From NCBI GenBank assembly GCA_964606165.1, contig CAZSFQ010000002.1, positions 76,049-140,048 of the forward strand: a DNA stretch of 64,000 nt, written 5' to 3'. Position 1 is the stretch's first letter. The number at the start of each line of letters is the position of its first letter. Under the pieces are notes generated by a model that worked only from the letters and a program-made list of their open reading frames with translations, ran no database searches and was not told the DNA's origin. This DNA is from UBA4923 sp964606165 (GTDB taxonomy: Bacteria; Bacillota; Clostridia; Saccharofermentanales; DTU023). Positions 9,012-18,269 of the stretch are shown here, one piece after another. The position numbers were made by a program, and so were the translations under genes.

Positions 9012-9977
9012 ATGCAAAGCGGCGCCCCGACACTGATCTCCGTCGTCATCCCCTTTTACAACGAAGCGGATCAGGTTGACATTACCCTCGAAGCAACAGA
9101 AGAGGTGCTGGCATCAGCTGGTTTTCCCTATGAAATCCTCGCGGTGGACGACGGCTCGGAAGACCGAACCTGGGACAGGCTGACCGCCGGTGGCGAAACC
9201 AGGCAAAGGGTCAGGGCCTTGCGGCTGTCCCGCAACTTCGGCAAGGAGGCGGCCATCTGCGCCGGCCTCGACCAGGCCCGGGGCCAGGCTGTCATTGTCA
9301 TGGACGGGGATCTTCAGCACCCGCCGCGATATATTCCCGAAATGATCAGGCTGTGGCAGGAGGGCTGCGAGATCGTCGAAGGGGTCAAGACCGCGGGCGG
9401 ATCCCCCTTGAAAAACCGACTGGCATCCAATCTCTTTTACGCGATTTTCAAAAAGATGTCGGGTATTTCGCTTAAGAACGCGTCGGATTTCAAATTGCTT
9501 GACCGCAAAGTGGTCGACTACTGGAAGACCTTACCGGAAAAGGATACTTTTTTCAGGGCGCTTTCTGCCTGGATGGGCTTTCGCCGCGTTTCCCTGCCCT
9601 TTGTCGTAGGGGAACGAAAATCCGGCAACAGCAAATGGGGCTTTCGCAAACTGCTCAAGCTGTCCATCAGCGCCCTGACCGGATTCTCTTCACGCCCCCT
9701 CCTGCTCATCAGCAGCATGGGAACATTCTTCCTGCTGGTCTTCATGGGGCTTTCCATCCAGACTCTGGTCATGTATTTTCGCGGCCGGGCGGCAACCGGC
9801 TTCACAACCGTCATCCTGCTCCAGCTCCTGATCGGCAGCATCATCCTGATCAGCCTGGGACTGATCGGGATCTACATCGATTCTCTCTTTCGTGAAGTCA
9901 AGGCAAGGCCCCGCTACTTTATCTCGGATACCATGGAGCCCCCCGGGCTGCCGGTTGAAGACACAGGTCATGACTGA
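9012..9977 (+). CDS. GT2-family polyprenyl-phosphate glycosyltransferase
   Basis: A 321-residue glycosyltransferase of the DPM1/GtrB type, which moves a sugar from a nucleotide donor to undecaprenyl phosphate at the inner face of the membrane. The N-terminal GT-A domain shows PFYNEAD, DDGSED and the metal-binding MDGDLQHPP motif. Two hydrophobic segments in the last 90 residues (about 225-295) are the membrane anchor typical of GtrB-like enzymes. It lies 6 bases after the SH3-NlpC gene and overlaps the next gene by 8 bases, so it is co-transcribed with envelope genes. The sugar is not predictable. Confidence 0.88.
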   Translation: MQSGAPTLISVVIPFYNEADQVDITLEATEEVLASAGFPYEILAVDDGSEDRTWDRLTAGGETRQRVRALRLSRNFGKEAAICAGLDQARGQAVIVMDGDLQHPPRYIPEMIRLWQEGCEIVEGVKTAGGSPLKNRLASNLFYAIFKKMSGISLKNASDFKLLDRKVVDYWKTLPEKDTFFRALSAWMGFRRVSLPFVVGERKSGNSKWGFRKLLKLSISALTGFSSRPLLLISSMGTFFLLVFMGLSIQTLVMYFRGRAATGFTTVILLQLLIGSIILISLGLIGIYIDSLFREVKARPRYFISDTMEPPGLPVEDTGHD

Positions 9978-10866
9978 TTTACCGCTGGCCCGCTACCTCC
10001 ATGAAGCCAGCTGCGGCGGAGGAGTCGATTTTCACCTGCATTCCCACTATTCGGATGGCGCGCAATCACCCCTGGACCTGGTTAGGGAAGTCATGGCAAA
10101 CAAGCTCAAGGCCTTCTCCCTGACTGATCATGATTCCATGGCGGGGGTTCCTGCCCTGCGCTTTGCCCTTCATGAGCTTGGCGCGCAAGCCCGTTTTGTC
10201 CCAGGGGTTGAATGCAGCGCCCGCTTCCAGGGGCAGGAGATTCATCTGCTGGGCTACTTCAATGAGGATCAGCCCCCTGCCATGATGGGTTATCTGGAAG
10301 AAGTCGTCCTGGAGCGCCAAGAGCGAAATCTCAAGATGATTGAACGGCTGAACCGGCTTGGCTACGCCATCCGCGCCGGGGACCTGACAGAGTCAGGCGG
10401 GGAGACCAGGATACACGGCCGCGTCCACATGGCCCTCTGGCTGGTTGAGCACGCGGGCTTCCCGTCCATTGCCAGCGCCTTCGGTGAGCTTCTGAACGAA
10501 GGGCGGCCGGCTTTTGTTCCCAGAAAAAGAAGAGAAGTGGAAGAAGTCGCGGGAGTGATCGGCCAGGCGGGGGGAGTGGCCGTTTTGGCCCACCCGCAGC
10601 AATACGGCTGGTGCGGCCATCCTTCGGACCCTGATGCCGGATGGATGCTGAACCGTCGTTTCGCTGCTGTCCGTGACCAGGGCGTCAGGGGAATCGAGTG
10701 TTTCCACGGCCAGGCTACGCCGCAAGAATCCCATATGATGCGGGCAGCCGCGTCCGGCCTGGACATGATCTGTACAGCCGGTTCCGACAGCCATGGCAGG
10801 GGAGATGACCAGCACGCGTCCATGTATAGCCTGGAAAGTGTTTTTCTTTCAAAGCCATTGTCTTGA
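9970..10866 (+). CDS. PHP-domain phosphoesterase, TrpH/RNase AM family
   Basis: A 298-residue PHP phosphoesterase. Metal ligands are visible in DFHLHSHYSDG, TDHDS, PGVECS, HPQQYG, ECFHGQ and GSDSHG. The TrpH/YciV family removes nucleotides from 5'-phosphorylated RNA ends or hydrolyses 3',5'-bisnucleotides in the cytoplasm. The ATG at 9970 sits inside the end of the glycosyltransferase gene, an 8-base overlap typical of translational coupling. A longer in-frame reading from 9892 would overlap far more and is rejected. The link to the two upstream envelope genes is only positional. Confidence 0.85.
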   Translation: MTDLPLARYLHEASCGGGVDFHLHSHYSDGAQSPLDLVREVMANKLKAFSLTDHDSMAGVPALRFALHELGAQARFVPGVECSARFQGQEIHLLGYFNEDQPPAMMGYLEEVVLERQERNLKMIERLNRLGYAIRAGDLTESGGETRIHGRVHMALWLVEHAGFPSIASAFGELLNEGRPAFVPRKRREVEEVAGVIGQAGGVAVLAHPQQYGWCGHPSDPDAGWMLNRRFAAVRDQGVRGIECFHGQATPQESHMMRAAASGLDMICTAGSDSHGRGDDQHASMYSLESVFLSKPLS

Positions 10867-11030
10867 ATTCCTTATCCCGCTTGATTTAGGTTAAAATATT
10901 CGGAGAAATGCCAACTGCGGATTTTTGGTCAAGGTATTAGACTGGAATGGAGCTGATTGGGCGCTCTTATCTTGAAGATTAAAATGGCAGGCCGGCCCCG
11001 CCGGTACGCATGAGAATATGTGAGGAAAAA

Positions 11031-12974
11031 ATGGTTATCTACGACAAGAAAACAATTGATGATGTGGAAGTCAAGGGCAAGCGCGTCCTCTTGCGCGCCG
11101 AATTCAATGTGCCGCTGGACAAGGCGACCGGTGAGATTACGGATGACCGGCGAATACGGGCAGCGCTTCCGACCATCCGCGCCCTTCTGGAGCGGGGTAC
11201 CCGGCTCATCATCGTGTCCCACCTGGGCAGGCCCAAGGGCTTCGATCCCGCCCTTTCCCTGGCCCCTGTGGCAGCCCGCCTGTCTGAATTGCTTGAAAGG
11301 CCTGTCACCCTGGCAAAGGATGTGATAGGGCCGGACGCTCTTTCGAAAGCCGAAAAGCTGGGGGATGGGGAAATCCTGCTTCTGGAAAATGTCCGCTACC
11401 ACAAGGAAGAAACAAAGAACAATCCCGCTTTTGCCAAGAAGCTGGCCTCCATGGCCGAGCTCTACGCCAGTGACGCCTTCGGGGCAGTCCACCGGGCCCA
11501 CGCTTCGACTGCGGGTGCAGCCTCCTTGCTTCCGGCTGTTGCCGGCTACACTATCAACCGCGAACTGGAAATGCTGGGGCGGGCGGTCAGCCAACCGAAA
11601 CGACCCTTGACCGCCATTTTGGGAGGCGCCAAAGTCTTTGATAAAATCGGCGTCATCCGCAACCTGATCGACAATGTCGACAATCTTCTGATCGGAGGGG
11701 GCATGGCCTACACCTTCCAGGCCGCAAAGGGCTGGCCGGTCGGCAGCTCGCTTTGTGAAACGGATAAACTCGACCTGGCCAGGGAATTGATGGCCCTTGC
11801 CGAGGAAAAGGGAGTCAAGCTGGTCCTGCCGGTCGACACCACGGTCGCGGACCGTTACGCGGCGGATGCCGTCCCTGTCATCGTGCCTTCCAATCAGATT
11901 CCCGACGACATGATGGGGCTGGATATCGGCCCTGAAACGGCGGAACTGTTCGGTGACATCATCGCTTCATCCGGTACGGTTGTCTGGAACGGGCCGGTGG
12001 GGGTTTTCGAATTTGAGGCCTTCAGCCGCGGGACACGCAAGGTGGCCCAGGCCATCGCTGACGCGGGCATCATTTCCATTATCGGCGGCGGCGACTCAGC
12101 CGCGGCCATCGAACAGCTGGGCTTTGCCGGTAAGGTGACCCATATTTCAACCGGCGGCGGAGCCTCGCTGGAGTTTCTTGAAGGCAAGGTTCTTCCGGGG
12201 ATCGACTGCCTGCTCGACCGCGATCCGCGCGGTCTGGTGGCGGCGGGGAATTGGAAGATGCATTACGGTGTGCCAGCCGAAGCAGTCGCCTATATCGACC
12301 AGTTGCTGCCTTACGCGGCAGCGGCATCGTCCCGGGTTATCGCGGCCGTACCCTTTACGGCGCTTGAAGCGGCCCTGGCCCACGCGGCGGGAAGCCCGGT
12401 GCGGGTGGCGGCCCAAAATGGCCACCAGGAAGACAGCGGCGCCTATACGGGCGAAGTTTCCATGAAAACACTGGCTGAGATGCATGTAGCCTACGTCGTC
12501 ATCGGCCATTCCGAGCGGCGTCACTTCTTCTGTGAGACAGACCAAACGGTGAATGCCAAGCTGAAGGCGGCCCTTAACTGGGGTGTGCGTCCCATCGTCT
12601 GTCTGGGTGAATTGAAAGAAGAACGGCAAAAAGGCGAGACGGAACAAGTGCTGCGAAGACAGGTCGAAGCGGCCTTTGACGGGGTTGCCGCCAGTTCACT
12701 TTGCCAGATCATGATCGCCTACGAACCGGTCTGGGCCATCGGCACAGGGGACACGGCGACCGGGGCACAGGCTGAAGAGGCCTGCGCTTTCATCCGGACC
12801 CTGCTGGATGGTTTGTATGATCCGGAGTCTGCGGAAAACGTCAAGATCCTTTATGGCGGTTCCATCAACAGCCAAAACGCCGCCGGTCTTTTTGCCCAGC
12901 CGCATGTTGACGGCGGGCTCATCGGCGGGGCCTCCTTGGAAGCCGCCGAATTCGGCGCCATAGCCAAGGGGTAG
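11031..12974 (+). CDS. pgk-tpiA: Phosphoglycerate kinase-triosephosphate isomerase fusion
   Basis: A 647-residue bifunctional glycolytic enzyme. Residues 1 to about 395 are phosphoglycerate kinase, with RAEFNVPLD, SHLGRPKG, DAFGAVHRAHAST, GGAKVFDKI, NGPVGVFE and the C-terminal GGGDS nucleotide motif. Residues from about 403 to the end are a complete triosephosphate isomerase, with Lys409 (NWKMH), His493 (VIGHSERR) and Glu565 (YEPVWAIGTG), so both activities should be intact. A fused PGK-TPI is known from Thermotoga but is uncommon. The ATG at 11031 follows a GTGAGGAAAAA site; one upstream in-frame ATG at 11010 is less well placed. gpmI follows 4 bases later; gap and eno are absent. Confidence 0.95.
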   Translation: MVIYDKKTIDDVEVKGKRVLLRAEFNVPLDKATGEITDDRRIRAALPTIRALLERGTRLIIVSHLGRPKGFDPALSLAPVAARLSELLERPVTLAKDVIGPDALSKAEKLGDGEILLLENVRYHKEETKNNPAFAKKLASMAELYASDAFGAVHRAHASTAGAASLLPAVAGYTINRELEMLGRAVSQPKRPLTAILGGAKVFDKIGVIRNLIDNVDNLLIGGGMAYTFQAAKGWPVGSSLCETDKLDLARELMALAEEKGVKLVLPVDTTVADRYAADAVPVIVPSNQIPDDMMGLDIGPETAELFGDIIASSGTVVWNGPVGVFEFEAFSRGTRKVAQAIADAGIISIIGGGDSAAAIEQLGFAGKVTHISTGGGASLEFLEGKVLPGIDCLLDRDPRGLVAAGNWKMHYGVPAEAVAYIDQLLPYAAAASSRVIAAVPFTALEAALAHAAGSPVRVAAQNGHQEDSGAYTGEVSMKTLAEMHVAYVVIGHSERRHFFCETDQTVNAKLKAALNWGVRPIVCLGELKEERQKGETEQVLRRQVEAAFDGVAASSLCQIMIAYEPVWAIGTGDTATGAQAEEACAFIRTLLDGLYDPESAENVKILYGGSINSQNAAGLFAQPHVDGGLIGGASLEAAEFGAIAKG

Positions 12975-12978
12975 GAAG

Positions 12979-14541
12979 ATGACCGAAAAACCAGGAGGCC
13001 CCGTCGCGCTCCTTATTTTGGACGGCTGGGGCATATCGGAAAAAACCGAAGGCAATGCCGTGCTGGCTGCCAGGACGCCTTATCTCGACAGCCTGTCGGG
13101 GACATGGCCGGAGTCGGTCATTCAAACCAGCGGCCATGATGTCGGCCTCCCCGACGGGCAGATGGGTAACTCGGAGGTGGGACACACCAATATCGGTGCC
13201 GGGAGAATTGTCTACCAGGACCTTTTGCGGATCAGCAATGCCGTGGAAGACGGGACCTTTTTTGAAAACGAAGCTCTCCTGTGGGCTATGCGGCGGGCGG
13301 CCGGCAGCCAGGCCACTCTCCATCTGGCCGGCCTGCTCTCGGACGGCGGGGTACACAGCCATATCAGGCACCTCTTCGCCCTGATTGACATGGCCAAAAA
13401 AGAAGGGGTGCGCGATCTTGCCATCCACGCTTTCTTTGACGGCCGTGACACGCCGCCCGAATCAGGCGCCGGCTACATGGAAGCGCTCCTGGCCCATCTC
13501 CGGGTGGCTGGGGTCGGGCGCGTCGCGACCCTGGGCGGCCGCTATTATGGCATGGACCGGGACAACCGCTGGGAGCGGGTGGAAAAGGCCTACCGGGCGC
13601 TGACCGCCGTCGGTTTTGACGGAGAGCGGGCGACCGATCCGGTAGCCGCCATCCGGGCCTCCTACGCGCGCGGCGTGACCGACGAGTTTATTCTGCCTGT
13701 TTTGATGGCAGACGATGGCGGGAACCCTGTCGCTCCCATCAGGAGCGGCGACAGCTTTATTTTCTTCAACTTCCGGCCCGACAGGGCCAGGGAACTGACC
13801 CGGGCTTTTTGCCAGCCCGGCTTCAAGGAATTTCCTGTCATCGCTTCACCTCTGGGCCTCGCCTACGTGGGCATGGCGGAGTACAGCGCCGATTTTGAGA
13901 CTTTCACGGATTTCAAGACGGCCTACCCGCCCCAGAGCCTGACGGGAATCTTCGGCCAGGTGATCGCGGACGCGGGGCTGACCCAGCTCCGGATCGCTGA
14001 AACGGAAAAATACGCCCACGTAACCTTCTTTTTCAATGGGGGCCGCGAAGAGCCTTTCCCTGGCGAAAGTCGCATCCTGGTGCCGTCTCCCAAGGTCGCG
14101 ACCTACGACCTGCAACCGGAGATGAGCGCCTTTGAGGTAACCGACCGTCTCCTGGAGGCAATAGAGGAGAGCGCGCCTGATGTGATCATCCTGAATTTCG
14201 CCAACGGCGATATGATCGGGCATACGGGAATATTTGACGCGGCGGTCCGCTCTCTGGAGGTCGTCGACCAGTGCATGTCAAGAATCGTTCCGGCTATACT
14301 CAGCCGGGGAGGGATTGCCTTTATCACAGCCGACCACGGCAATCTGGAAGAAATGATCGATCCCGCCAACGGCGGATCCTTTACCGCGCATACAACCAAT
14401 CCGGTTAAACTGATCGGCGCAGGACTGGGCCGGGGCCGGCTTGAGGACGGCAGGCTGGCTGACCTTGCGCCCACCATGCTCGATGTTCTGGGGCTTGAGA
14501 AGCCCCGGGAGATGACAGGACACTCCCTGTGGAAGCGCTGA
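12979..14541 (+). CDS. gpmI: 2,3-bisphosphoglycerate-independent phosphoglycerate mutase
   Basis: A 520-residue cofactor-independent phosphoglycerate mutase that interconverts 3- and 2-phosphoglycerate in the cytoplasm. The alkaline-phosphatase-like metal sites are seen in LILDGWG at the N-terminus and ADHGN near residue 453. The phosphoserine nucleophile is Ser65 in MGNSEVGH. GRYYGMDRD and HTTNPV are also typical. The length is standard. It starts 4 bases after the PGK-TPI fusion stop with a GGGGTAGGAAG site, so the two are one transcript. Confidence 0.96.
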   Translation: MTEKPGGPVALLILDGWGISEKTEGNAVLAARTPYLDSLSGTWPESVIQTSGHDVGLPDGQMGNSEVGHTNIGAGRIVYQDLLRISNAVEDGTFFENEALLWAMRRAAGSQATLHLAGLLSDGGVHSHIRHLFALIDMAKKEGVRDLAIHAFFDGRDTPPESGAGYMEALLAHLRVAGVGRVATLGGRYYGMDRDNRWERVEKAYRALTAVGFDGERATDPVAAIRASYARGVTDEFILPVLMADDGGNPVAPIRSGDSFIFFNFRPDRARELTRAFCQPGFKEFPVIASPLGLAYVGMAEYSADFETFTDFKTAYPPQSLTGIFGQVIADAGLTQLRIAETEKYAHVTFFFNGGREEPFPGESRILVPSPKVATYDLQPEMSAFEVTDRLLEAIEESAPDVIILNFANGDMIGHTGIFDAAVRSLEVVDQCMSRIVPAILSRGGIAFITADHGNLEEMIDPANGGSFTAHTTNPVKLIGAGLGRGRLEDGRLADLAPTMLDVLGLEKPREMTGHSLWKR

Positions 14542-14551
14542 ACTGTGACCG

Positions 14552-14560
14552 TGCTATAAT
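14552..14560 (+). promoter_or_regulatory. Extended -10 promoter for the PFOR gene
   Basis: TGC-TATAAT at 14552-14560 is a strong extended -10 element 55 bases before the start of the next gene. No clear -35 box is seen 17 bases upstream. It implies that the oxidoreductase can be transcribed separately from the glycolytic pair. Confidence 0.5.
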
Positions 14561-14614
14561 AATCCGGGCATTAAATAGTAAGTAAATGGTAAATATTACG
14601 ATAGGGGAAACACA

Positions 14615-17600
14615 ATGTCGAAAAAGAAAAATTACGTGACCATGGATGGAAATACGGCGGCGGCGTACGCGTCGTACGCTTTCACTGAGGTGGCGGGGAT
14701 CTATCCGATTACACCGTCGTCCGGCATGGCGGACAGTGTGGACCAGTGGTCCCAGCAAGGCCGCAAGAACATCTTCGGGCAAAGCGTTCAAGTGATTGAA
14801 ATGCAGTCTGAGGGAGGCGCTGCCGGCTTTGTCCACGGATCGCTGGCGACCGGTGCGCTGACGACGACCTACACGGCTTCCCAGGGCCTGCTCCTTATGA
14901 TCCCCAACATGTATAAAATGTCCGGTGAGCTTTTGCCCGCCGTCTTTCATGTTTCGGCGCGGGCCATCGCCGGCCACGCCCTGTCCATCTTCGGTGACCA
15001 CAGCGATGTCATGGCCGCGCGGCAAACCGGCTTTGCCATATTGGCCTCGCACGGTGTCCAGGCTGCCATGGATCTGGGTGTCGTCGCCCATCTGGCGGCC
15101 ATCAAGGGCCGTGTGCCCTTTATGCACTTTTTTGACGGTTTCCGGACCTCGCATGAGATCCAGAAGATCGAGCAGCTCGATTACGCTGATCTGGCAGAAC
15201 TGGTCGATCAGGAGGCCCTTGACGCTTTCAGAAAACGCGGCCTGACTCCCAATGATCCCTGCATCCGCGGTACGGCGCAGAATCCTGACATCTTCTTCCA
15301 GATGAAAGAAGCTCCCAACAAGTTCTATCTTGAGATCCCGGATATTGTCGAACACTACATGGATGAGATCAGCAAGCTGACCGGCCGGGTCTACAAGCCC
15401 TTTGTCTACCACGGCGATCCGGAGGCGGAGGAGATCATCATCTGTATGGGATCGGTCTACGATACCGTCTGTGAAACCGTGGATTATCTTAACTGTCAGG
15501 GCCGCAAGACAGGCGTCATCCACGTGCATCTTTTCCGGCCCTTCAGCGCCGAAAGGCTGCTTGAGGTCATTCCCGCGTCCGTGAAAAAACTGGCGGTATT
15601 GGACCGCTCCAAGGAGCCGGGGGCCCAGGGTGAAGCGCTCTACCTTGACGTTGTTTCGGCCCTCTCCTGCGCCGAAAGTCCCATTCTGGTGTCGGGCGGC
15701 CGCTATGGGCTGGGATCAAAAGACACGACGCCCTCGCAGATCAACGCTGTTTTTGACATGCTGGCGGAGGGGGAGCCCCGGCTGGGCTTCACCATCGGAA
15801 TCGAAGATGATGTCACCCATCTTTCGCTTCCCGTCACTGAATCGCTGGAAGTCTCGCCCGAGGGTACCTTCGCGGCCCGTTTCTGGGGGCTGGGCTCGGA
15901 CGGGACGGTCGGGGCCAACCAGAATTCCATCAAGATCATCGGCGACAACACGCCCATGTACGCCCAGGCCTATTTTTCCTATGATTCCAAGAAGTCAGGC
16001 GGTGTTACCATCTCGGATCTCCGCTTCGGCAACTCACCCATCCGGGCACCCTACCTGGTCGAAAACGCAGATTTTGTCGCCTGTCATAACCAGGCTTATA
16101 TTGGCAAATATGACATGCTCAAGGTCCTCAAAAAGGACGGATCCTTCCTGCTCAACACGACCCGGACAGAAGGAGAGCTGGATGCTTTCCTGCCCGGTCA
16201 GGTCAAGCGCTATCTGGCCCAAAATGACATCCGTTTCTACATCATCGACGCGGTTGCCATCGCCCAGGACATTGGCCTGGGCAACAGGATCAACACCATC
16301 TGCCAGGCTGCCTTTTTCCAGATCAGCCAGGTGATCCCGGTTGATGAAGCCGTCCGGCACATGAAGGAAGCCATCGTCAGGTCCTACGGCGATAAGGGCG
16401 AGGACGTCGTCAAAATGAACTACCGGGCCGTCGATGCCGGCATTGAGCAGGTCAGGGAAGTCAAGGTACCGGACGCCTGGCGCCAGGCGGAGGATACACC
16501 GCTCAAATTCCGTGAGGCCCCAGCCTTCGTTCTCAACATCGCGGATGTGATGAACAGGCAGGAGGGAGACAGCCTTCCCGTGTCAGCCTTCATGGACCAC
16601 GTGGACGGAACCATGCCCCAGTCGACCGCCCAGTACGAAAAACGCGGCATTGCCGTCAATGTCCCCAAGTGGATTGCTGAAAACTGCATCCAGTGCAATC
16701 AGTGCGCCTACGTTTGTCCGCACGCCGTTATCCGGCCCTTCCTGCTGACCGAGGAAGAAGTCGCCGGATCCCCCGATACATTCAAGACTGTCAAGGGCAT
16801 GAAACCTTACGATCAGTACGGGTTCCGGATCCAGATCTCAGCCCTGGACTGCACCGGCTGCGGTTCCTGTGCCCAGGTCTGTCCGGCCAAGGAAAAAGCC
16901 CTGGTCATGGAGCCCCTGGAAGCCCACATGCTGGAAGCCGAACATTGGGAGTACGCCCAATCGCTTTCGAAAAAGCCCAACCCCATGAGCACTGCAACTG
17001 TCAAGGGCAGCCAGTTTGAGCGTCCCCTGCTGGAGTTCTCCGGCGCCTGCGCCGGTTGCGGCGAGACGCCCTATGTCCGTCTTGCGACCCAGCTCTTCGG
17101 TGACCGCATGATGATCGCCAACGCCACGGGCTGCTCTTCCATCTGGGGGGGCTCAGCTCCTTCCATGCCTTACTGCGTCAATGATGACGGCTTCGGACCG
17201 TCCTGGGCCAACTCGCTCTTTGAGGACAATGCTGAATACGGGCTGGGCATGCACCTGGGCGTCAAACAGATCCGCGACCGGGTGACCGGCTATGTGAAGG
17301 ACTTGTCCGAAAGGGCTGACCTCCCCGCCAGCCTGCGCGAATCGCTGGACGACTGGTTTGAAAACAAGGAGGTCAAGGACGGCGCGCGCGGGGTGGCGGC
17401 CAAGTTGGTTTTTGCCCTGACAGACGCTGAATTGTCGGAAGAAAGCGGTGCGCTGCGCGACCGGATCCTGGAACTCAGGGACTACCTCATGCTCCGTTCA
17501 ACCTGGATCATCGGCGGTGACGGCTGGGCCTATGACATCGGCTATGGCGGCCTGGACCACGTTCTGGCTTCAGGTGAGGATGTCAATGTCCTGGTCCTGG

Positions 17601-18154
17601 ATACGGAAGTCTATTCCAACACGGGCGGCCAGGCATCCAAGGCGACCCAGCTGGGAGCTGTCGCCCAGTTTGCTGCCGGCGGCAAACCCTTGAAGAAGAA
17701 AGACCTGGGCATGATGGCCGTTGCCTACGGCTACGTCTATGTGGCCCAGATCGCCATGGGCGCCAGCCAGGCCCAGACCTTGCGGGCCCTTCGTGAGGCG
17801 GAGGCCTGGAACGGCCCTTCCCTTGTGATTGCCTACTCGCCCTGCATCAACCATGGGATTCGGGGAGGCTTGACCCTGTCCCAGCAGCGTGAAAAAGACG
17901 CGGTCGAAACGGGTTATTGGCATCTGTGGCGCTATAATCCGTCCCATGCAGCCGAAGACCCGGCCAAGAATCCCTTTGTACTGGACTCCAAGCCGCCCAC
18001 CAGGGATTACAAGGAATTCCTGGAGCGGGAAGTCCGCTACACATCGCTTCGCCAGAAGTATTCCGAGGACAAGGTTGAAGAGATCTTCGACCTGGCCCGT
18101 CAGGCCGCCGATGAGCGCTACCAGGCTTATCTCCGCCTGGCAAAGACGGAATAG
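14615..18154 (+). CDS. nifJ: Pyruvate:ferredoxin (flavodoxin) oxidoreductase
   Basis: A 1179-residue homodimeric-type enzyme that oxidises pyruvate with CoA to acetyl-CoA, CO2 and reduced ferredoxin in the anaerobic cytoplasm. The N-terminal domain has YPITPSS and a transketolase-like core. The middle carries two 4Fe-4S clusters, with CIQCNQCAYVCP near residue 690 and CTGCGSCAQVCP near residue 747. The C-terminal thiamine-diphosphate domain has CAGCGE, GDGWAYDIG and NTGGQ. The full length matches the family. It stands alone between its own promoter and a terminator at 18180. Confidence 0.97.
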   Translation: MSKKKNYVTMDGNTAAAYASYAFTEVAGIYPITPSSGMADSVDQWSQQGRKNIFGQSVQVIEMQSEGGAAGFVHGSLATGALTTTYTASQGLLLMIPNMYKMSGELLPAVFHVSARAIAGHALSIFGDHSDVMAARQTGFAILASHGVQAAMDLGVVAHLAAIKGRVPFMHFFDGFRTSHEIQKIEQLDYADLAELVDQEALDAFRKRGLTPNDPCIRGTAQNPDIFFQMKEAPNKFYLEIPDIVEHYMDEISKLTGRVYKPFVYHGDPEAEEIIICMGSVYDTVCETVDYLNCQGRKTGVIHVHLFRPFSAERLLEVIPASVKKLAVLDRSKEPGAQGEALYLDVVSALSCAESPILVSGGRYGLGSKDTTPSQINAVFDMLAEGEPRLGFTIGIEDDVTHLSLPVTESLEVSPEGTFAARFWGLGSDGTVGANQNSIKIIGDNTPMYAQAYFSYDSKKSGGVTISDLRFGNSPIRAPYLVENADFVACHNQAYIGKYDMLKVLKKDGSFLLNTTRTEGELDAFLPGQVKRYLAQNDIRFYIIDAVAIAQDIGLGNRINTICQAAFFQISQVIPVDEAVRHMKEAIVRSYGDKGEDVVKMNYRAVDAGIEQVREVKVPDAWRQAEDTPLKFREAPAFVLNIADVMNRQEGDSLPVSAFMDHVDGTMPQSTAQYEKRGIAVNVPKWIAENCIQCNQCAYVCPHAVIRPFLLTEEEVAGSPDTFKTVKGMKPYDQYGFRIQISALDCTGCGSCAQVCPAKEKALVMEPLEAHMLEAEHWEYAQSLSKKPNPMSTATVKGSQFERPLLEFSGACAGCGETPYVRLATQLFGDRMMIANATGCSSIWGGSAPSMPYCVNDDGFGPSWANSLFEDNAEYGLGMHLGVKQIRDRVTGYVKDLSERADLPASLRESLDDWFENKEVKDGARGVAAKLVFALTDAELSEESGALRDRILELRDYLMLRSTWIIGGDGWAYDIGYGGLDHVLASGEDVNVLVLDTEVYSNTGGQASKATQLGAVAQFAAGGKPLKKKDLGMMAVAYGYVYVAQIAMGASQAQTLRALREAEAWNGPSLVIAYSPCINHGIRGGLTLSQQREKDAVETGYWHLWRYNPSHAAEDPAKNPFVLDSKPPTRDYKEFLEREVRYTSLRQKYSEDKVEEIFDLARQAADERYQAYLRLAKTE

Positions 18155-18179
18155 GTGCCAGGGTACTGACGCAAGTCCG

Positions 18180-18209
18180 GGGGAGAACCTGCCAGGTTCT
18201 CCCCTTGTT
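18180..18209 (+). terminator. Rho-independent terminator after PFOR
   Basis: A 10-base-pair stem, GGGGAGAACC with GGTTCTCCCC, has a 5-base loop TGCCA and is followed by TTGTT. It closes the oxidoreductase transcript. Confidence 0.75.
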
Positions 18210-18269
18210 ACCTGACCGTAGTTTGCTAAGATGAGAAGGCACGACAGCTGTAAGAGAGGGGTGCCTGCT

